Positions 59,972 to 64,000 of a DNA stretch of 64,000 nucleotides are shown here, piece after piece; the first letter of the stretch is position 1; every line of letters starts with the position of its first letter. Made by a program: the position numbers and the translations under genes. The stretch spans positions 6,622,867 through 6,686,866 of the forward strand of contig NZ_JAINUL010000001.1 in NCBI RefSeq assembly GCF_020639365.1, written 5' to 3'. The notes under the pieces were generated by a model. The model saw only the letters and a program-made list of their open reading frames with translations, ran no database searches and was not told where the DNA came from. This stretch comes from Streptomyces flavotricini. GTDB lineage: Bacteria; Actinomycetota; Actinomycetes; Streptomycetales; Streptomycetaceae.

Positions 59972-61636
59972 ATGTCGGGGACGAACGCGGCCGCCCTCCG
60001 GCTGAGGCTGCGCGCCGCATCCGGCGGGACCAACCGCTGGCTCGTCCTCGCGGTCCTCTGCGTCAGCCTGGTCCTCGTCGCGCTCGACGCGACGATCCTG
60101 CACGTCGCCGTCCCCTCCGTCACCGAGGACCTGCGCCCCGGCTCGATCGAGCTCCTGTGGATCGTCGACGCCTACCCGCTGGTCTGCGCGGCCCTGCTGA
60201 TCCTCTTCGGCACCCTCGGCGACCGGGTCGGCCGCCGCCGGATACTCCTGCTCGGTTACGGGCTCTTCGGCGCGGCCTCCGCGCTGGCCGCCCTGGCCGA
60301 CAACGCCCAGGTCCTGATCGCCGCCCGCGCGCTGCTCGGCGTCGGCGGCGCGATGATCATGCCCGCCACCCTGTCGATCCTGCGGCAGGTCTTCCCCGAC
60401 CGGCGCGAGCGGGCCCTCGCCATCGGCATCTGGACCGCCGTCGCCGCCATCGGCGCGGCCAGCGGCCCGGTCCTCGGCGGCTTCCTCGTCCAGCACTTCT
60501 GGTGGGGCTCGGTCTTCCTCATCAACATCCCGCTCATGGCGCTGATCCTGCCGATCGGACGCTGGCTGCTGCCGGAGTCGCGCGGCACCGCCGACGGGCC
60601 GTGGGACGTGGCCGGCGCGCTCATGGCCGCCGCCGGCGTGCTGGGCTTCGTCCTCGGGGTCAAGAGGATCGGCGCGGAGCGCCGGCTCTTCGACGCCGAG
60701 GCGCTGGTGCCGCTGCTGCTCGGCGTGGCGCTGCTGATCTTCTTCGTACGGCGGCAGAAGCGGCGCACGCACCCGCTGATCGACATGCGGATGTTCTCGC
60801 GCGCCACGTTCTCGACGTCCGTCGGGTGCATCGTGCTCGCCATGCTGGCGCTGGTCGGGCTGGAGCTGATCGCGGTCCAGTACCTGCAGCTGGTGCTGCA
60901 CCTCAGCCCCTTGGAGACCGGGCTGCGCCTGCTGCCGCTGACCTTCGCGGCCATGGCGGCCGGTGCCACCGGGTCGTACACGCTGGCCCGGGTCGGGCCG
61001 CGGACGATGGTGTCGCTGGGCTTCGTACTGACCGCTTTCGCCGTGCTGCTGCTGACGTTCATGGGGCAGCACGACCGGCCGGTGCTGCTCACGGCCGGGT
61101 TCATCCTGCTCGGCTTCGGTCTGCAGACCACGCTGTTCGCGGCGTACGAGTCGATGCTGAGCGAGGCGCCCGCGGCCACGGCCGGCGGGGCGGCCTCCAT
61201 AGGCGAGACCTCGTACCAGCTGGGCGCGGGGATGGGCATCGCGCTGCTGGGCAGCGTCATGAACGCGGCCTACGCCCCGGGACTGACGCACGTGCCGGGG
61301 GTGTCGGCGTCGGACGCGGCGGGGGCCGCGAACTCCCTGGGCGAGGCGTACCAGATCGCCGGAGCGCTCGGGGGCGCGGCGGGGGAGTCGCTGTACGCCG
61401 CGGCGCGGCAGTCGTTCGTGCACGGACTGCACGTGACGCTGGTGGTCAGCGCCGGGCTGTTGCTGGCCGGGGCCGTGATGGCGCTGAAGCTGCCGCGGGT
61501 GATGGAGTGCCCGGAGGACGCCGAGTCCGATGCCGACGCCGAGCCGGTGCGGCTCCCCGCCCAGGCGGGCCCCGACGCCGCGCGCGTCCCCGCCGCCGCG
61601 CAGCAGGACCGCGACCCGGCGGCCCGCCCGGCCTGA
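59972..61636 (+). CDS. MFS transporter, DHA2 (14-TM) multidrug efflux type
   Basis: 554 residues and 14 predicted membrane segments. The first is LAVLCVSLVLVALDATILHV, whose LDATIL matches the DHA2 motif D1. Motif A is GTLGDRVGRRRILLLGYGLF, and motif C-like GIWTAVAAIGAASGPVLGGF follows. It is expected to export drugs or secondary metabolites by proton antiport. The ATG at 59972 has gggagg seven bases upstream. There is no adjacent TetR regulator. The last ~60 residues are acidic and Pro/Ala-rich. Confidence 0.9.
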   Translation: MSGTNAAALRLRLRAASGGTNRWLVLAVLCVSLVLVALDATILHVAVPSVTEDLRPGSIELLWIVDAYPLVCAALLILFGTLGDRVGRRRILLLGYGLFGAASALAALADNAQVLIAARALLGVGGAMIMPATLSILRQVFPDRRERALAIGIWTAVAAIGAASGPVLGGFLVQHFWWGSVFLINIPLMALILPIGRWLLPESRGTADGPWDVAGALMAAAGVLGFVLGVKRIGAERRLFDAEALVPLLLGVALLIFFVRRQKRRTHPLIDMRMFSRATFSTSVGCIVLAMLALVGLELIAVQYLQLVLHLSPLETGLRLLPLTFAAMAAGATGSYTLARVGPRTMVSLGFVLTAFAVLLLTFMGQHDRPVLLTAGFILLGFGLQTTLFAAYESMLSEAPAATAGGAASIGETSYQLGAGMGIALLGSVMNAAYAPGLTHVPGVSASDAAGAANSLGEAYQIAGALGGAAGESLYAAARQSFVHGLHVTLVVSAGLLLAGAVMALKLPRVMECPEDAESDADAEPVRLPAQAGPDAARVPAAAQQDRDPAARPA

Positions 61637-61732
61637 CCGCCGCGCGGGCGGGTGGGGGGTGGACCGCGGGCGGCCGCGAGGACAAACTTGCACCGCTAGG
61701 TTTCGAACCGCAGGTCCGCACCAGGAGGCGCC

Positions 61733-62902
61733 GTGCCCTTCGTACCCACCGATCCGCTCGGGATCGACGAGCTCCTCGCGCCCGAGGACCTCGCCATCCG
61801 CGACACCGTGCGCGGCTGGGCCGCAGACCGGGTGCTGCCGCACATCGCCGGGTGGTACGAGAGCGGCGAGCTGCCCGGGATCCGGGAGCTGGCGAGAGAG
61901 CTCGGGGCCCTCGGCGCGCTCGGGATGTCGCTGGAGGGGTACGGCTGCGCCGGGGCCTCCGCCGTGCAGTACGGGCTCGCCTGCCTGGAGCTGGAGGCCG
62001 CCGACTCCGGGATCCGGTCCCTCGTCTCCGTGCAGGGCTCGCTCGCGATGTACGCGATCTGGAAGTACGGCTCCGAGGAGCAGAAGCAGCGCTGGCTCCC
62101 CGGCATGGCCGCGGGCGACCTGATCGGCTGCTTCGGGCTGACCGAGCCCGACGTCGGCTCCGACCCGGCCGCCATGCGCACGTACGCGAAGCGCGACGGC
62201 ACCGACTGGGTGCTGAACGGGCGCAAGATGTGGATCACCAACGGCAGTGTCGCGGCCGTGGCCGTGGTGTGGGCGCAGACCGACGAGGGGATCCGCGGTT
62301 TCGCCGTCCCCACCGACTCGGCCGGGTTCTCCGCACCCGAGATCAAGCACAAGTGGTCGCTGCGCGCCTCCGTGACCAGCGAGCTGGTCATGGACGACGT
62401 ACGGCTGCCCGCGGACGCGGTGCTTCCCGGGGTCACCGGGCTCAAGGGGCCGCTGGGCTGCCTCAGCCACGCGCGGTACGGGATCATCTGGGGGGCCATG
62501 GGCGCGGCGCGCGCCAGCTTCGAGGCCGCGCTCGACTACGCGAGGACGCGCGAGCAGTTCGGCAGGCCCATCGGCGGCTTCCAGCTCACCCAGGCGAAGC
62601 TCGCCGACATGGCGCTCGAACTCCACAAGGGCATCCTGCTCGCCCACCACCTGGGCCGGCGGATGGACGCGGGCACCCTGCGGCCGGAGCAGATCAGTTT
62701 CGGCAAGCTCAACAACGTCCGCGAGGCCATCGACATCTGCCGCACCGCGCGGACCATCCTCGGTGCCAACGGGATCTCGCTCGAATACCCCGTCATGCGG
62801 CACGCCACGAACCTCGAGTCGGTGCTCACCTACGAGGGCACCGTCGAGATGCACCAGCTGGTGCTGGGCAAGGCGCTCACCGGGCTCGACGCCTTCCGGT
62901 GA
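61733..62902 (+). CDS. Acyl-CoA dehydrogenase, glutaryl-CoA dehydrogenase-like
   Basis: 389 residues, the usual length. The FAD/acyl-CoA features include CFGLTEPDVGSDPAAMRTYA, WVLNGRKMWITNGSVA and FGRPIGGFQLTQAKLADM. The C-terminal LTYEGTVEMHQLVLGKAL contains the catalytic Glu in YEGT, as in glutaryl-CoA dehydrogenase, and ends TGLDAF. It oxidises glutaryl-CoA or a related thioester; the exact substrate is not decided by sequence. The GTG at 61733 has aggagg five bases upstream. It follows the MFS gene by about 96 bases. Confidence 0.9.
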   Translation: MPFVPTDPLGIDELLAPEDLAIRDTVRGWAADRVLPHIAGWYESGELPGIRELARELGALGALGMSLEGYGCAGASAVQYGLACLELEAADSGIRSLVSVQGSLAMYAIWKYGSEEQKQRWLPGMAAGDLIGCFGLTEPDVGSDPAAMRTYAKRDGTDWVLNGRKMWITNGSVAAVAVVWAQTDEGIRGFAVPTDSAGFSAPEIKHKWSLRASVTSELVMDDVRLPADAVLPGVTGLKGPLGCLSHARYGIIWGAMGAARASFEAALDYARTREQFGRPIGGFQLTQAKLADMALELHKGILLAHHLGRRMDAGTLRPEQISFGKLNNVREAIDICRTARTILGANGISLEYPVMRHATNLESVLTYEGTVEMHQLVLGKALTGLDAFR

Positions 62903-62911
62903 GGGCCCTGC

Positions 62912-63361
62912 TCAGCTCTGGTTGAAGAAGTCGCGCGAGCGGCCGCCGGGCTCGCCGCTCACGATCTGGGTGTCGGCCGGGGTCAGGAGGAAGACCCTGG
63001 TCGCCACCCGCTCGATCGAGCCGCGCAGGCCGAAGGTCAGACCGGCCGCGAAGTCGACCACGCGCTTGGCGTCGGCCGGGTCCATGGACGAGAGGTTCAC
63101 GATCACGGGGACGCCCTCGCGGAACAGCTCGCCGATGCCGCGCGCGTCACGGAAGCCGTCCGGGGTGACCGTCGCGATCCGCCGGCCCTGCTCGACGGCC
63201 GACTCGGACGCGACCTTGACGCGGGGGTCGGTGACCCACTGGTCGCCGGGGCCCGAGACGGAACCCTGTGCGGCCTCCGCGTAGTCGTCGTCGTAGTAAC
63301 GCTCGTCGTCGCTGTCCTCCACGAGACCCAACCAGGCACTCGCCTTGCGTACCGAACCCAT
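62912..63361 (-). CDS. sepF: SepF-like cell division protein
   Basis: 149 residues. An N-terminal amphipathic stretch (MGSVRKASAWLGLVED) and acidic linker lead to the SepF domain: RIATVTPDGFRDARGIGELF, VPVIVNLSSMDPADAKRVVD and FAAGLTFGLRGSIERVATRV. SepF tethers FtsZ to the membrane. It is away from the dcw cluster, so it is probably one of the extra SepF-like paralogues known in Streptomyces. A strong aaaggagg site precedes the ATG at 63361. It converges with the acyl-CoA dehydrogenase gene nine bases away. Confidence 0.88.
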   Translation of the reverse strand: MGSVRKASAWLGLVEDSDDERYYDDDYAEAAQGSVSGPGDQWVTDPRVKVASESAVEQGRRIATVTPDGFRDARGIGELFREGVPVIVNLSSMDPADAKRVVDFAAGLTFGLRGSIERVATRVFLLTPADTQIVSGEPGGRSRDFFNQS

Positions 63362-63644
63362 GGACGCCTCCTTTCACCGCGGTCAGTTGTCTTCTCTCCG
63401 CTGCCCCTATCGTCGTCCATGATGCTGACAACGCGCCAAGTGGATAGCCGCCGCGCAGGGGTTTCGTGACGGTACTGGTGCAGAACATCCGTTGCACCGT
63501 CAAGCATTCTGGCGGCTACCACTGCTGACTGAGTGAAAATACGACCGCTGCCGCCGAGTGGGTGACCGACACGGACGTATGGGTGAACGATCCCGCTCGA
63601 TACGATGCGCAATCACGCACGCGTATGACACACGGGGGACCGGT

Positions 63645-64000
63645 TTGTTCGGCATCGTCAGACCCTGCTCGCACCGGCTGGGAGAGCGCTTCAAGACCGA
63701 GTGGATGGCCCATCTCTGCGGGCTCTGCCTGGCACTTCGAGCGGACCACGGACAGTTCGCCCGGATCGTGACGAACTATGACGGTCTGCTCGTCTCCGTT
63801 CTGACGGAGGCTCAGTCCGGACCGGCGCCCGGCGCGCGGCGCACGGCCGGCCCCTGCCCGCTGCGCGGGATGCGGACCGCGGCGGTGGCCAAGGGAGAGG
63901 GTGCCCGGCTCGCGGCCGCCGTCTCGCTCGTCCTCGCCTCGGCGAAGGTCCGGGATCACGTGGCGGACCGGGACGGGCTGTTGGCCCGCGCTCCGATCGC
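63645..64000 (+). CDS. DUF5685 family protein (3' truncated by window)
   Basis: At least 118 residues, continuing past the window edge. It starts MFGIVRPCSHRLGERFKTEW then MAHLCGLCLALRADHGQFAR, with CGLC in a pattern typical of DUF5685, followed by IVTNYDGLLVSVLTEAQSG and RRTAGPCPLRGMR. The function is unknown. The start is a TTG at 63645 with gggggac just upstream; no better start exists. It is divergent from sepF. Confidence 0.8.
   Translation, partial: MFGIVRPCSHRLGERFKTEWMAHLCGLCLALRADHGQFARIVTNYDGLLVSVLTEAQSGPAPGARRTAGPCPLRGMRTAAVAKGEGARLAAAVSLVLASAKVRDHVADRDGLLARAPI

Noticed and set aside
61697..61712. tRNA T-loop-like tttcgaaccg before the acyl-CoA dehydrogenase
   Set aside because: No cloverleaf can be drawn around it; it is an isolated match.

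Overview
The window is very GC-rich, uses GTG and TTG starts freely, and carries a gene order typical of a Streptomyces chromosome core: tlyA, NAD kinase, recN, pyrG, ald, parA-like, scpAB, pseudouridine synthase, tyrA, cmk, plsC, der. Aerial actinomycete markers such as an Rpf-type muralytic protein, a DmdR/DtxR-type iron box and a SepF-like protein fit the same assignment. Species cannot be fixed from the sequence alone.

Layout. 1-4640: a truncated RGG-rich/TPR protein, a DUF1015 protein and a NagD-like HAD phosphatase. 4818-8137: an iron-box-controlled siderophore permease/permease/ATPase operon, and an SCP2-like protein. 8203-12112: small protein, TlyA, NAD kinase and RecN in tight succession. 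12162-19554: more variable genes (HNH nuclease, GT4 glycosyltransferase, FAD oxidoreductase plus PucR regulator, GH15 glycosidase). 20032-25864: PyrG, NUDIX hydrolase, ATPase/TPR protein, alanine dehydrogenase. 26201-31438: chromosome-organisation block (ParA-like ATPase, ribbon-helix-helix-like protein, ScpA, ScpB, RluB-like synthase). 31498-35005: a four-gene NAD salvage operon (PnuC, NadR-like, NrtR-like regulator, ADP-ribosylglycohydrolase) behind a palindromic operator that overlaps its promoter.

35106-46742 is the accessory island: a small zinc-ribbon protein (candidate immunity protein), a roughly 2130-residue secreted RHS protein ending in a HExxH-bearing tip, and, divergently, a 1556-residue secreted DNRLRE/FG-GAP/propeller protein. 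The toxin tip and its small neighbour are visibly less GC-rich than the rest. 46826-53328 returns to core genes (nucleotidyltransferase, Rieske lipoprotein, DUF952, DUF937, TyrA, Cmk, PlsC, Der). 53349-64000 holds small conserved proteins, an Rpf/LysM protein, a WYL regulator, a PAP2 protein with altered motifs, a GT-C glycosyltransferase, an MFS exporter, an acyl-CoA dehydrogenase, a SepF-like protein and the start of a DUF5685 gene.

Functional themes: iron uptake, NAD synthesis and recycling (NAD kinase plus the NrtR operon), chromosome segregation and condensation (ParA-like with ScpAB), ribosome and RNA modification (TlyA, RluB, Der), and a probable contact-dependent or secreted antagonism locus around the RHS protein. 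No tRNA, rRNA, CRISPR array, transposase or integrase was seen.
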